DNA of 64,000 bases from Anderseniella sp. (GTDB lineage Bacteria > Pseudomonadota > Alphaproteobacteria > Rhizobiales > Aestuariivirgaceae), in the NCBI GenBank assembly GCA_030626025.1, contig DAOUPT010000014.1, forward strand, positions 1 to 64,000. The letters run 5' to 3'. Within the stretch, counting starts at the first letter, position 1; every line of letters starts with the position of its first letter. A model generated the notes under the pieces. The model made no database searches. It was not told where the DNA came from and saw only the letters and a program-made list of their open reading frames with translations. This document shows positions 24,933 to 33,411 of this stretch, piece by piece. The position numbers and the translations under genes are program-made.

Positions 24933-24946
24933 TGGCAGAGAGGAAG
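24932..24946 (+). other. Candidate right attachment site (attR) within tRNA-Ser
   Basis: The 15-base copy of 6385-6399 covers the CCA end and acceptor 3' strand of tRNA-Ser(GCU). The tRNA stays whole, as expected when an element recombines into a tRNA 3' end. Confidence 0.6.
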
Positions 24947-25022
24947 GGATTCGAACCCTCGATACGCGTTAACGTATACTCCCTTAGCAGGGGAGCGCCT
25001 TCAGCCACTCGGCCACCTCTCC
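24933..25022 (-). tRNA. tRNA-Ser(GCU)
   Basis: The 90-base reverse-strand gene has acceptor GGAGAGG pairing with CCTCTCT (the last pair is G-U), the long variable arm of serine tRNAs (TATACGTTAACGCGTATC), anticodon loop CTGCTAA with GCT, and an encoded CCA. The G1-U72 pair departs from the usual G-C and may reflect replacement of the 3' end by element DNA. Confidence 0.93.
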
Positions 25023-25218
25023 ACCGGCGCTTATGCCGTTATTTTGATTATTGTTCAAGAGATAAGTTGTAGCTTTTTGTGAAAGGTCGCGTTATTCATT
25101 TTACATTCAAAAAAATGCCATGGTTAAGGAATATTTATCGTGTGCAAGTTTATCGTTTAATGCTAACTAACTGATACACAAAGTATTGGTGCAAAGACTT
25201 AATTTACTGGAGAGTACA

Positions 25219-25515
25219 ATGACTGTTCGTCGTAGCGTTTTGAGTGGGGTTTTGATGGCATCATTTTTGGCGGGCACATCAATGGCCTTTGCTGATAGCG
25301 CCAATCGCATTCCATCCGGCCACAGCTATTCTCCCAGCCAACAACGGCTGCCCGCCCTTAACTCGCGCCGTGACCGCATAAACTCTCGGGCAGATATATA
25401 TGAATCTGAAATTGCCCGCACCAATCGTGAAACTGCCATCACTTTTAGCAACATGCGTATTTTTGGACGTGACAGCCTTTTGCGCGGCGGATCAAGTAAC
25501 CGCCCACGTTACTAG
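25219..25515 (+). CDS. Small exported protein of unknown function
   Basis: This protein has 98 residues from the ATG at 25219, which follows GGAGAG; an earlier in-frame start lacks a site. The N-terminus is a clear signal peptide (VLSGVLMASFLAGTSMAFA). The mature part is polar and rich in Ser, Arg and Asn, ending RGGSSNRPRY, with no cysteines. I recognise no family. It is the first gene right of the island, and a hairpin array follows it. Confidence 0.6.
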   Translation: MTVRRSVLSGVLMASFLAGTSMAFADSANRIPSGHSYSPSQQRLPALNSRRDRINSRADIYESEIARTNRETAITFSNMRIFGRDSLLRGGSSNRPRY

Positions 25516-25757
25516 AGCGTTTCCGATCGAGTTTGCAACTCAAACTAAACCAGAAACACTGCTAGGACTTGTGGACATTCAAGTGTTTCCACTTGAATGC
25601 AGTTTGATTTAACGCGATTCATGATTACAAGGAACTGCTCAAGGCCGCGACTGCGGCCCGGTGCTCCTGCACCGCCCAAGCGGAGCGATGCGCACGGCGC
25701 ATCTTGCGTGAGCGGAGTAAACCTAGACTGTTTCAGTCAAAGAATGAAACAGTCTAG
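25516..25757. repeat. Array of six consecutive hairpins
   Basis: In 242 bases six stem-loops follow each other: AGTTTG/CAAACT (25530-25546, inside an imperfect outer stem 25516-25523/25553-25560), CATTCAAGTG/CACTTGAATG (25576-25599), GGCCGC/GCGGCC (25643-25658), CGGTGC/GCACCG (25659-25674), GATGCGC/GCGCATC (25687-25703) and CTAGACTGTTTCA/TGAAACAGTCTAG (25723-25757). The first resembles 6345-6361. The GC-rich middle differs from its surroundings. The last stem can terminate transcription from either side. A mosaic of intergenic palindromic elements is likely. Confidence 0.7.
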
Positions 25758-26791
25758 CGCGGGATCAACAATCGCTGGCCAATATCAACAGTGTTAGCAT
25801 TTATCAGCAGCTTTTTGTTGGCGCGGTAAATCTTTGGATAGGCCAAAGGATCACCATATGCACGCATGGCAATTTTGCTTAAATTGTCTCCAAGTCGAAC
25901 GATGATATAGCGCTTTTTGGTTTTACGATTCGTTTTGTCATCATTTAGGTTTTTCGACGAAAGCACTCTGCTTTCGCTTTCAAGAGTTGAAAGATATTCA
26001 CTATCGGGTTTGCCAACCTTGGTGATATTTTTCGTTGGCAAAACAGTCGCCAATAGCAATCTGGTATCGAGTTTGCCATCGGAATTGGCCAACGCCGAGG
26101 GAACAGCATCGCGGCCAGCCAAAGCATCATTAATCAATGTCTGAATATACGCACCAGATTTGCCCTTTGTGGTTGCTTGCGTAACCAGTGCGCTGATTGC
26201 CTCACGCAGGTCCTTTGTAGTGGTTGTCAGGTTTTCAGTATCCTTTTTATTTTCCTGTTTTTTTAGTCGTTCAAGTGTGCTGACAACATTGTCAGTCAGC
26301 TTACTTAAACCAGTATTTTTTTGGGAACTCACTGGCGCCTGAAAATCAGGAACCGGCAACGGAGCGGGCAGGCTTTTTTGCCTTGCGGGCAAACGTTGCG
26401 TCTTAGCATATGGGTTGAGTCCGGATTCTGCCTGGCGGGGAACAATTGTTTCGGCTGTCTTGATCTGCCGGAGCGTGTTTGACGACGTGCCCGGTATAAC
26501 CGCTAGCACACCAGCCGAAGCAATTTTAATGGGCTTTTGATCGACGGACCGATCTTCAACAATTGCCTGAATCTGACTGTTGTTCTCTGGGGGAATAACA
26601 AAAGCTGCAGCTCCGGCACCAATCAACAAGGCGACCAAACCTACACCGGCACTGGCTAGTGCCAGTTTGATTTTTGAGGTAAATACTTTTTCAGACCATT
26701 TTCCTGATGTTTGAATTGGGTTGCTTTGAGTTGATGGTTGCTTTCGAGTGTAAAACTCACGGTTGGCGTCACTGATTTGCGCATTATTCAT
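25754..26791 (-). CDS. LysM-domain envelope protein
   Basis: This protein has 345 residues from the ATG at 26791, seven bases after AAGGAG. A single membrane helix (IKLALASAGVGLVALLIGAGAAAFVI) lies near residue 45. A long Ser/Thr/Lys-rich linker follows, then a C-terminal LysM domain (about 290-345: IIVRLGDNLSKIAMRAYGDP to IDIGQRLLIPR-like end). It is likely anchored in the inner membrane and binds peptidoglycan. It is cotranscribed with the rhodanese gene 55 bases upstream. Confidence 0.78.
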   Translation of the reverse strand: MNNAQISDANREFYTRKQPSTQSNPIQTSGKWSEKVFTSKIKLALASAGVGLVALLIGAGAAAFVIPPENNSQIQAIVEDRSVDQKPIKIASAGVLAVIPGTSSNTLRQIKTAETIVPRQAESGLNPYAKTQRLPARQKSLPAPLPVPDFQAPVSSQKNTGLSKLTDNVVSTLERLKKQENKKDTENLTTTTKDLREAISALVTQATTKGKSGAYIQTLINDALAGRDAVPSALANSDGKLDTRLLLATVLPTKNITKVGKPDSEYLSTLESESRVLSSKNLNDDKTNRKTKKRYIIVRLGDNLSKIAMRAYGDPLAYPKIYRANKKLLINANTVDIGQRLLIPR

Positions 26792-26846
26792 AAACATTCT
26801 CCTTACGCTACTTACATGAAACAATGCCGTCCCATTGCAAATTGGT

Positions 26847-27500
26847 TCAGGGTTTGATGATGTTAAAGCCCAGCGCCTGCCAGTTCTGCATACCACCGCG
26901 ATAGTAGAAAATGCGGTTGGCTGGATAACCAGAAGCAATAAGATTTTTAATCGCGCGCGGTGACTGGTCACACCACGGGCCATTGCAAAATAGCATCAAT
27001 CCCATTGCTTTTGAGAAATCCCATTCTTTTGAAGGCTTTTTGACCGCGCCAAGCACGGCAAGTATTCTTTCAAAATAAGGGTTGTCTTTATGTGAAAACA
27101 AGTTGAACGGAATATTGACTGAACCGGGAATGGTGCCGTTCTTGAAAAAAAAAGGCAATCGCGCATCGATCAGCAAGCCACTTTTGTCCTCCACTCTGGT
27201 CTTAAGGAACCTTATGACTTCAATCTCAGCGACTGTTTCTACGCCAATAGCAGCCTTCATCGGGTGGACACAAAAGGGTGGACATGCGCGTGAAGTCTTG
27301 GAGAACCCGTTTGTCAGTCGATGCTTGAGGTCTTGATTTCTTTCTATCCTGACGGTTTTTCCAGCTATTGTTATATCAACATAGGGAAGTTCAGGAGCGA
27401 TATTTACCTGACGTGCCTGTGCCAGTTGCACTCGCCCAAAGACTGCGAAAAATAAAATAGTTAAAAGAATGGCGAACGGCCATTTGCTCAATTGGTACAT
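26847..27500 (-). CDS. Exported rhodanese-like protein
   Basis: This protein has 217 residues from the ATG at 27500 (GAGAGGA upstream). It has an N-terminal signal segment (WPFAILLTILFFAVFGRVQLAQA) and a rhodanese domain from about residue 95: LLIDARLP, GTIPGSVNIPF, then the active-site loop FCNGPWCDQSPRA and YYRGGMQNWQALG. The CNGPWC loop with two Cys is typical of periplasmic rhodaneses linked to respiratory or sulfur-carrier proteins. An upstream Met at 27569 would give a less likely start. Confidence 0.83.
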   Translation of the reverse strand: MYQLSKWPFAILLTILFFAVFGRVQLAQARQVNIAPELPYVDITIAGKTVRIERNQDLKHRLTNGFSKTSRACPPFCVHPMKAAIGVETVAEIEVIRFLKTRVEDKSGLLIDARLPFFFKNGTIPGSVNIPFNLFSHKDNPYFERILAVLGAVKKPSKEWDFSKAMGLMLFCNGPWCDQSPRAIKNLIASGYPANRIFYYRGGMQNWQALGFNIIKP

Positions 27501-27709
27501 TGGTGTCCTCTCAATTGTCCCTCCCGAATTATTCGGAAAAAGACCCAACAATAGTACCGTCCTGAGCAACCCGTATCATCGGATATGGGCATTTAAACGG
27601 CAATCGAGTGGCGAACAAATGGCAGCAATGGGTCTAATGTCACAAACAATCGCGAACATTGAGGAACCCTTGCGTGACGGATCAAGTACCCGCCCGCGCA
27701 ATTGAGCTG

Positions 27710-27970
27710 TTAGTGAATTTGCAACCAATTGCGAGCCTGGCGCTGAGCTTCGGCAATTTCGCTGGCCGACATTTCTGAAGATATTTCTGCACGAACCGCT
27801 TTTGCATCTTCGTTACCGCGCAGTGCGGCAAGATTGAGCCATTTGTGGGCTGATACAAGATCAATTTCGACATCGCGGCCGATGCAGTACATCATACCAA
27901 GATTATACAAAGCTTCTTTGCCGCCGCTTGCAGCCATCAACTGTGTTTCATTCATTTCCATACGAGCCAT
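27710..27970 (-). CDS. Small Sel1-repeat protein
   Basis: This 86-residue protein has one and a half Sel1 repeats (EALYNLGMMYCIGRDVEIDLVSAHKWLNLAALRGN) and a C-terminal helix ending SEIAEAQRQARNWLQIH, the same ending type as the larger Sel1 protein at 23431 (AEAQKLASEW). It has no signal peptide. It stands alone, and the 273 bases upstream (27971-28243) hold nothing I recognise. Confidence 0.75.
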   Translation of the reverse strand: MARMEMNETQLMAASGGKEALYNLGMMYCIGRDVEIDLVSAHKWLNLAALRGNEDAKAVRAEISSEMSASEIAEAQRQARNWLQIH

Positions 27971-28243
27971 TTTAAATTCCCCTTTGTTTCTGTTTTATGC
28001 CTCTGGTTCCCGACTTTCATTTCGGTTACCGAAGTTGTTGCGAGTGCATCGCTTATGGGAACAATTTGACTCAAATTCTCTCAAAACCCGGTTAAGAATG
28101 ACGCTTAACGGGAACTGAATATTTCGATAGAATTTTAAACGTATTTTTTTCCGCAGACAAAAAACTGAGTCATTTCAACAGTTTCGCCGCGGGTATTTTT
28201 AATGTTCGATGCTAATTGTTTACGATCAGATAACCATTAAATC

Positions 28244-28972
28244 TCAAACGCGTTTTTCCTGGCCCTTGCCAAACAGCAGATCATGAGCTGTATCATTATC
28301 TTTCAGGTCAGATGGTTTTCGCCGGAACTCCTCGCCCACAGCGGTGCCACGTTTGACCGCAGGACGCTGGCCAACAGCTTTGAACCATCGATTGAGGTGA
28401 GGAAAGTCTTCGATCTCCTGCCCCTGGCGCTTGTAGGGAATGATCCAGCCAAAACAGGCCATATCAGCTATAGAGTATTCACCAGCCAGATATTCATGGT
28501 TGGCAAGGCGTTTGTTCATGACCCCATAAAGGCGACCGCATTCGCGTTCATAGCGTTCAATGGCGTAGGGAATTTTCTCTTTGGCATATTGTGAAAAGTG
28601 ATGCGCCTGGCCTGCCATTGGCCCTAACCCGCCCATTTGCCAAAACAACCACTCGTTGACAGCAATGCGAGTACGTGGATCTGACGGGTAAAATTTGCCG
28701 GTTTTATCGCCAAGATATTGCAAGATGGCACCGGATTCGAAAACCGAAACCGGTTTTCCATCAGGGCCGTCATGATCAACTATCGCCGGCATACGGTTGT
28801 TCGGGGCGATTTTCAGAAATTCCGGCTCGAATTGGTCGCCTTTGAGGATATCGATATAGTGAACCTCATAAGGTAACTGGCACTCTTCCAACATAATGGA
28901 AATCTTCCAACCGTTCGGGGTCGGCCAGTAATACAGTTCTATGGGTTTTTCTTTGTTTTTTTCTGTGCTCAT
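28244..28972 (-). CDS. Glutathione S-transferase family protein (YfcG/YghU-like disulfide oxidoreductase)
   Basis: This 242-residue protein has an N-terminal thioredoxin-like domain with ELYYWPTPNGWKISIMLEE and the cis-Pro segment NNRMPAIVDH, followed by ESGAILQYLGD, which binds the glutathione gamma-glutamyl part. The helical C-terminal domain includes YSIADMACFGWI with the N-capping box. The TPNGWK start matches the Nu-class, which reduces disulfides with glutathione rather than conjugating. It is cytoplasmic. Confidence 0.87.
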   Translation of the reverse strand: MSTEKNKEKPIELYYWPTPNGWKISIMLEECQLPYEVHYIDILKGDQFEPEFLKIAPNNRMPAIVDHDGPDGKPVSVFESGAILQYLGDKTGKFYPSDPRTRIAVNEWLFWQMGGLGPMAGQAHHFSQYAKEKIPYAIERYERECGRLYGVMNKRLANHEYLAGEYSIADMACFGWIIPYKRQGQEIEDFPHLNRWFKAVGQRPAVKRGTAVGEEFRRKPSDLKDNDTAHDLLFGKGQEKRV

Positions 28973-28992
28973 GAAGACAGCATAGCAAGTGT

Positions 28993-29973
28993 CTAACTGG
29001 TTGGTACAGCCACAATTGCGTTAACAGGGAAATGATCTGACCCCCTGCTGTTGCCAAGACGATGAGGTGAAAGAATTCTGATCTTTGGCGATACAAAAAT
29101 GTGATCAATAGCGACCTGTGGCAAACCGCCAATATGGGCGGGCCAGCTTGGTGTATCGGTCAGGCGTTTTAGTCGGGTTCGCTTGGCAAAAGTATTCAGG
29201 GTGCGGGAAAACGGCGTCGAATTAAAATCACCCATAACAATTTTTAGACCGCGGCGCTGATTGACTGCAGCAGACAAGTAACTAATTTGTTTCATATGGG
29301 CGTTGTAATGCGGAGGCCTTATGGTGTGAACAGCAAATAGGTTCAAATTTCCAAGTGCCTTGCCAAAGGCTATTCGAATATAAGGTGGTCCGCGCCAGCG
29401 TGTGCGGACTTTACTGTTGATGAATGGAAATTTCGAAAGTATCGCCATGTGGCAATAATGGATCTCCAGACAGCTGAGTTGATAAGGGTATTGTTTTTTT
29501 AGCGCCTTCAACAGCGGGGCTTTATCGTCACCAAACTCCATAAGGGTGACAACATCGGGTTTTTTATCGATAATCTCCCTTACGATACCCTGCCAGTTGT
29601 GATTCCTTAGCCATGTGTTGAAGGTCATTAGCTTTAAGCGTTTCTGGCCTGCAGTTGCAGCTTGTTCGACCGGTACCGATTTATGGGTGGCATTGTAACC
29701 GATCATAATCACACCGGCGACGATTAAAATTACCGCCACTCGCAAGTTCCATCGGGGTAAGAAAAAACCGGCCAGCAACGCTCCACCAGCGATCATGTAA
29801 TGCAGCGAGAAGTGAGTAAGCATGTCGACTGCCAGAACGACTTTCGACAAAGGCAAGGTAAACATCAGCAAACCACAGGCAACAACGCCAAGCGCGCACA
29901 ACGCCTTGCCGTTACTGTAGTCGTCGTCTTCGTCCTGATCGTCCACTTCAGAATCGCTGTGCGGCTCTTGCAT
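28993..29973 (-). CDS. Membrane-anchored endonuclease/exonuclease/phosphatase family protein
   Basis: This 326-residue protein has about three membrane helices in residues 20-105, then an EEP catalytic domain: MTFNTWLRNHN, VVTLMEFGDD (metal Glu), VMGDFNSTPFS (Asp-Asn pair), IDHIFVS and GSDHFPVNA (catalytic Asp-His). All catalytic motifs are present. The catalytic domain probably faces the periplasm. Relatives act on phosphodiesters of lipids or DNA. The ATG at 29973 is preferred to a TTG one codon earlier. It precedes the GST gene on the same strand. Confidence 0.83.
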   Translation of the reverse strand: MQEPHSDSEVDDQDEDDDYSNGKALCALGVVACGLLMFTLPLSKVVLAVDMLTHFSLHYMIAGGALLAGFFLPRWNLRVAVILIVAGVIMIGYNATHKSVPVEQAATAGQKRLKLMTFNTWLRNHNWQGIVREIIDKKPDVVTLMEFGDDKAPLLKALKKQYPYQLSCLEIHYCHMAILSKFPFINSKVRTRWRGPPYIRIAFGKALGNLNLFAVHTIRPPHYNAHMKQISYLSAAVNQRRGLKIVMGDFNSTPFSRTLNTFAKRTRLKRLTDTPSWPAHIGGLPQVAIDHIFVSPKIRILSPHRLGNSRGSDHFPVNAIVAVPTS

Positions 29974-30041
29974 CAATGCCTGTTCTCCAGAATCACTTTC
30001 TGCCTCTGATAAAGTGGCAATGTAGCGGAAAAGCGGCGGGG

Positions 30042-30515
30042 TTACAGTTGAATTTTCATACCTTCATGAGTGGATATGAAACCCAGTTTTTGGTAAAAAC
30101 GGTGAGCATCTCCCCGGGTCTTGTCAGTCGTTAACTGGGCCAACAAGCAACCGCGCTGTCGGGCTTGTTCGAGGGCAAACTCCATCATTGTATAGCCAAT
30201 CCCCTCACCTCGCCGGTTACTCGCTGTTCGCACCGCTTCAATCAGACAGCGAACGTTACCGCCGCGTGACAGGTAAGGAATATAGGTGACCTGCCACGTG
30301 CCGACAATTTCACCTGTGTTATGTTTTCCGGTGTTTTCAGCTACCCATAATTCATTGTCGGCAGTGTTGTTTATGGCCTCAAACGCTTTGAGGTATTTTT
30401 GCAATCCCTCTTCACTCATATCTTCACGGGTTTGACCCAGCTTGTCATCGCCAAGTAATGCGCGGATTGCAGGAACGTCAGCACGAGTGGCAAGGCGCAA
30501 ATTCAGGTCTGTCAT
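30042..30515 (-). CDS. GNAT-family N-acetyltransferase
   Basis: This 157-residue single GNAT domain has acetyl-CoA loop RTASNRRGEGIGYTMMEFAL and the C-terminal AHRFYQKLGFISTHEGMKI typical of small-molecule acetyltransferases. It begins right after the stop of the preceding GNAT gene, so the two are cotranscribed, possibly with gatB. The substrate is unknown. Confidence 0.85.
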   Translation of the reverse strand: MTDLNLRLATRADVPAIRALLGDDKLGQTREDMSEEGLQKYLKAFEAINNTADNELWVAENTGKHNTGEIVGTWQVTYIPYLSRGGNVRCLIEAVRTASNRRGEGIGYTMMEFALEQARQRGCLLAQLTTDKTRGDAHRFYQKLGFISTHEGMKIQL

Positions 30516-31010
30516 TCAAAGTAACCTTTCCATTATCAGCGCCGGGATATCACTGTCCCCACCGCAACTATTGGTGCGACCGGTATTAACAAATCCAAGT
30601 GCATGGTAAAACCCTAACGCCTTGGTGTTTTGTGGTTCGACTTCCAGTTCGATCGATTTTGCATCAGGAAAAACTGACAACATGTGTTGATAGAGCATTT
30701 TGCCGATCCCCCTGCCCTGTGCGTCCGGTCTCACATACAAGCGCGTTAGCAAAATCGTATTGTCTGCCCGGAGCCGTGCCAGCAGGTGCCCGGCAATTAC
30801 TCCATCATCCAGCTCTGCCACCAGAAACCGTGAGCCATCATCACCCAACTGGCGTTGAATGATTTCAGGATTATGCCAGCGTCCGGTCAAATCTCTAATC
30901 TGTTCGGCGCTGTATATATTGCGATATGTAGCACGCCATGTCTCTTTGAGAAGATGGCTTACTGCCTCGACATCACCGGCTTGACCTTTGCGAATTTTGA
31001 TATCAGACAT
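30516..31010 (-). CDS. GNAT-family N-acetyltransferase
   Basis: This 164-residue protein has RLYVRPDAQGRGIGKMLYQH as the acetyl-CoA loop and NTKALGFYHALGFVNTGRTN in the C-terminal half. It lies 4 bases after gatB and directly before a second GNAT gene, forming a gatB-GNAT-GNAT unit. It is not close in sequence to the second GNAT, so the pair did not come from a recent duplication. Confidence 0.87.
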   Translation of the reverse strand: MSDIKIRKGQAGDVEAVSHLLKETWRATYRNIYSAEQIRDLTGRWHNPEIIQRQLGDDGSRFLVAELDDGVIAGHLLARLRADNTILLTRLYVRPDAQGRGIGKMLYQHMLSVFPDAKSIELEVEPQNTKALGFYHALGFVNTGRTNSCGGDSDIPALIMERLL

Positions 31011-31014
31011 GGTA

Positions 31015-32511
31015 TCAAGTTAGTTTTTTGCGCAGCATCTCGTTGACGGTTTGTGGATTGGCTTTGCCGCCTGATGCTTTCATGACCTGCCCAACGAACC
31101 AGCCGACCATGCCTGGCTTTTCCTTGACCTGTTCAGCCTTTTCCGGATTGGCGGCTATTACTTCATCGATAACAGCTTCAATGGCGCCGGTATCAGTGAC
31201 CTGCTTCATACCACGATCTTCAACGATCTGGTGCGGGTCACCGCCTTCAGTCCAGACAATCTCAAACAGTTGCTTGCCAATTTTACCGGAGATGGTTTTT
31301 TCTCCGATCAAATCAATAATTGCTCCAAGCTGCCTGGCTGAAACCGGACTGTCGGCAATATCGACACCTTCCTTGTTCAAGCGGCCAAAAAGCTCATTAA
31401 TAACCCAGTTGGCGGCGATTTTACCATCGCGGCCCTCGGCAACATCTTCAAAAAACAAAGCAGATTTGGGTTCAGCAATCAGTATTTCTGCATCATAGGC
31501 TGCCAGTCCGAAATCAGTCATCAACCGGTTTTTCTTGGCATCGGGCAATTCCGGCAATGTGGCGGCAATTTCATCTACCCATGATTGCTCAAACTCAAGC
31601 GGCAACAAATCGGGATCGGGGAAATAGCGATAGTCGTGCGCTTCTTCCTTGGAACGCATGGAGCGAGTTTGGCCTTTCTTGGCGTCGAACAGGCGGGTTT
31701 CCTGGTCAATGGTGCCACCGTCCTCGATGATATCAACCTGGCGGCGGGCCTCATACTCAATCGCCTGTCCCATAAAGCGGATTGAATTGACGTTCTTGAT
31801 TTCGCAGCGGGTGCCAAATTCACCGCCTGGTTTGCGTACGGATACATTGACATCGGCCCGCATCGAGCCTTCTTCCATGTTCCCATCACAAGTGCCCAGA
31901 TAGCGCACAATGGTCCGTATTTTTGTGACATAGGCTTTGGCCTCATCGGCTGATCTCATGTCGGGCTTGGAGACAATTTCCATCAGCGCAACGCCTGACC
32001 GGTTGAGATCTACAAAACTCATGGTCGGATGTAAATCGTGGATAGACTTGCCGGCGTCCTGTTCGAGGTGCAAACGCTCAATACCAATTTCAATATCTTC
32101 TTCAGGGGTCGGGTTGATGGTAACAATCCCCTCACCAACAATTGGCTGCTTGAATTGTGAAATCTGATAGCCTTGTGGCAAGTCAGGATAAAAGTAGTTT
32201 TTGCGGTCAAAGACCGAATAATTATTGATCTTGGCGTTTAAACCCAAACCGGTGCGAACAGCTTGTTCCACGCAATATTTATTGATTACCGGCAACATAC
32301 CCGGCATTGCCGCATCAACCAGCGACACGTGATCATTGGGCTCGCCGCCATATTCGGCCGAAGCGCCTGAAAACAGTTTGGCCTTCGATGACACCTGTGC
32401 ATGGACTTCAAGACCGATTATTATCTCCCAATCACCAGTTGCGCCCTGAATAAATTTTTTGGGATCTGGCGTGCGGGTATCAACTAATTCTGGTTGCATT
32501 TCGAGACTCAT
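31015..32511 (-). CDS. gatB: Asp-tRNA(Asn)/Glu-tRNA(Gln) amidotransferase subunit B
   Basis: The protein has 498 residues from the ATG at 32511. GatB hallmarks run throughout: [67 protein letters not shown] and the C-terminal YqeY-like domain ending [13 protein letters not shown]. It transfers ammonia to mischarged Glu-tRNA(Gln), as in other alphaproteobacteria that lack GlnRS for this role. gatA and gatC are not in the window. A 27-residue longer reading frame to 32592 is unlikely. Confidence 0.95.
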   Translation of the reverse strand: MSLEMQPELVDTRTPDPKKFIQGATGDWEIIIGLEVHAQVSSKAKLFSGASAEYGGEPNDHVSLVDAAMPGMLPVINKYCVEQAVRTGLGLNAKINNYSVFDRKNYFYPDLPQGYQISQFKQPIVGEGIVTINPTPEEDIEIGIERLHLEQDAGKSIHDLHPTMSFVDLNRSGVALMEIVSKPDMRSADEAKAYVTKIRTIVRYLGTCDGNMEEGSMRADVNVSVRKPGGEFGTRCEIKNVNSIRFMGQAIEYEARRQVDIIEDGGTIDQETRLFDAKKGQTRSMRSKEEAHDYRYFPDPDLLPLEFEQSWVDEIAATLPELPDAKKNRLMTDFGLAAYDAEILIAEPKSALFFEDVAEGRDGKIAANWVINELFGRLNKEGVDIADSPVSARQLGAIIDLIGEKTISGKIGKQLFEIVWTEGGDPHQIVEDRGMKQVTDTGAIEAVIDEVIAANPEKAEQVKEKPGMVGWFVGQVMKASGGKANPQTVNEMLRKKLT

Positions 32512-32869
32512 AAAATTGGAGGAATGCCTGATCAGGCTTGTATTGCACTTGTGGTAAAACTTACCGGCAAAATCTGCAAGGGGAATCAGCAATTAGCAAT
32601 ATTGGAGTTGAGAATGACGCAAACTGGGCGTGTTGACGATTGAGGCTATGGCACTTTTGAATAGCTTTAAGAGTACGCACCAAGGCAGCGAAACAAATCT
32701 CTACGTCACGTACCTCACATAAATGGTAAATAAATCATACATCGCTGTATACTTCATGCGCTTTATGGTTTGAAACCTGAGTAATTGACCCACGTTCATA
32801 GATGCTAATAATCCTCTTACCACCAATCGATAATTGTGGATGCTAATGGCGGAAAGGATTACTTGTATA
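32512..32869. other. Gap upstream of gatB
   Basis: The 358 bases hold no gene I can support. They should contain the gatB promoter reading left and a promoter for the small frame at 32870. Confidence 0.35.
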
Positions 32870-33049
32870 ATGGAAGAGAATAAATTCGGCGTGGTGCTAC
32901 CGTGCGATCTGGATCAAAAGATCAACACTGCTGTATTGAAGGGTGACACAAGGCTTCTTTTTTCACTGCTGGTTTCTTATATGAATTACAACAGTTTCAG
33001 TCTGCAGGATGCTGCTTCAATTCTGCTTAAGCCTAGTAGAAGTAATTGA
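32870..33049 (+). CDS. Small hypothetical protein
   Basis: This is a 59-codon frame from the ATG at 32870, preceded by GAAAGGA. The product (KFGVVLPCDLDQKINTAVLK, then a helical stretch and ILLKPSRSN) has no signal peptide and no domain I know. Length and context leave coding uncertain, but the amphipathic pattern looks protein-like. Confidence 0.35.
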   Translation: MEENKFGVVLPCDLDQKINTAVLKGDTRLLFSLLVSYMNYNSFSLQDAASILLKPSRSN

Positions 33050-33155
33050 GTGGTTTGTCCGCCTGTATTAACCGGCGATGAACAGATGGCTCAGGTTTCA
33101 TTCAAGCACGTCAAGGTATGTTGGTTACATAATCAACACCCAACGGAGCGAAGAA

Positions 33156-33350
33156 ATGAAACAGTTACTGGTAATCGCAATGGTCGCAAGCTCGACAATC
33201 GGAATTGTCGCGGCAACATCTCAAGCAAATGCTGGCATTAAAGGTGATTATGCCAAAGAGTATTGCCGTTATTACAAAAATAAAGCCGTATGGACGGGTG
33301 ATCCAAGCTGGTGGGATGCCTATTATGCTTGCATGAAGGATAACCGGTAG
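33156..33350 (+). CDS. Small secreted protein of unknown function
   Basis: This 64-residue protein has GGAG eight bases before the ATG. The signal peptide (LLVIAMVASSTIGIVAATSQANA) is followed by a mature part of about 40 residues rich in Tyr, Trp, Lys and Asp with two Cys (EYCRYYKN, DAYYACMKD) that could pair. A strong terminator follows directly, which supports a real single gene. Confidence 0.6.
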   Translation: MKQLLVIAMVASSTIGIVAATSQANAGIKGDYAKEYCRYYKNKAVWTGDPSWWDAYYACMKDNR

Positions 33351-33376
33351 AACTTTATTAGATTAAACTCATTTGT

Positions 33377-33411
33377 AATGCCCCGGCTACGCACCGGGGC
33401 ATTTTGTTTTT
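33377..33411 (+). terminator. Rho-independent terminator
   Basis: AATGCCCCGG (33377-33386) pairs perfectly with CCGGGGCATT (33394-33403), and TTTGTTTTT follows. It ends the small secreted gene and faces the end of valS. No T tract exists on the valS side. Confidence 0.85.

Larger units (their letters stand above)
6385..24946. mobile_element. Putative integrative island inserted at tRNA-Ser(GCU)
   Basis: About 18.6 kb lies between 15-base direct repeats. Inside are an integrase, an IS5 remnant, an AlpA-type regulator, a primase/RepA-like protein, a surface-polymer operon, several gene remnants and an extra tRNA. Outside are ordinary core genes (mgtE on the left, envelope genes on the right). 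The integrase sits at the end away from the tRNA gene, which is less usual. The region could also be a mosaic of two insertions. No conjugation or capsid genes are visible, so any transfer would need a helper. Confidence 0.55.

Noticed and set aside
26792-26983. N-terminal extension of the LysM protein
   Set aside because: It overlaps the rhodanese gene upstream, while AAGGAG lies at the right distance from the ATG at 26791.
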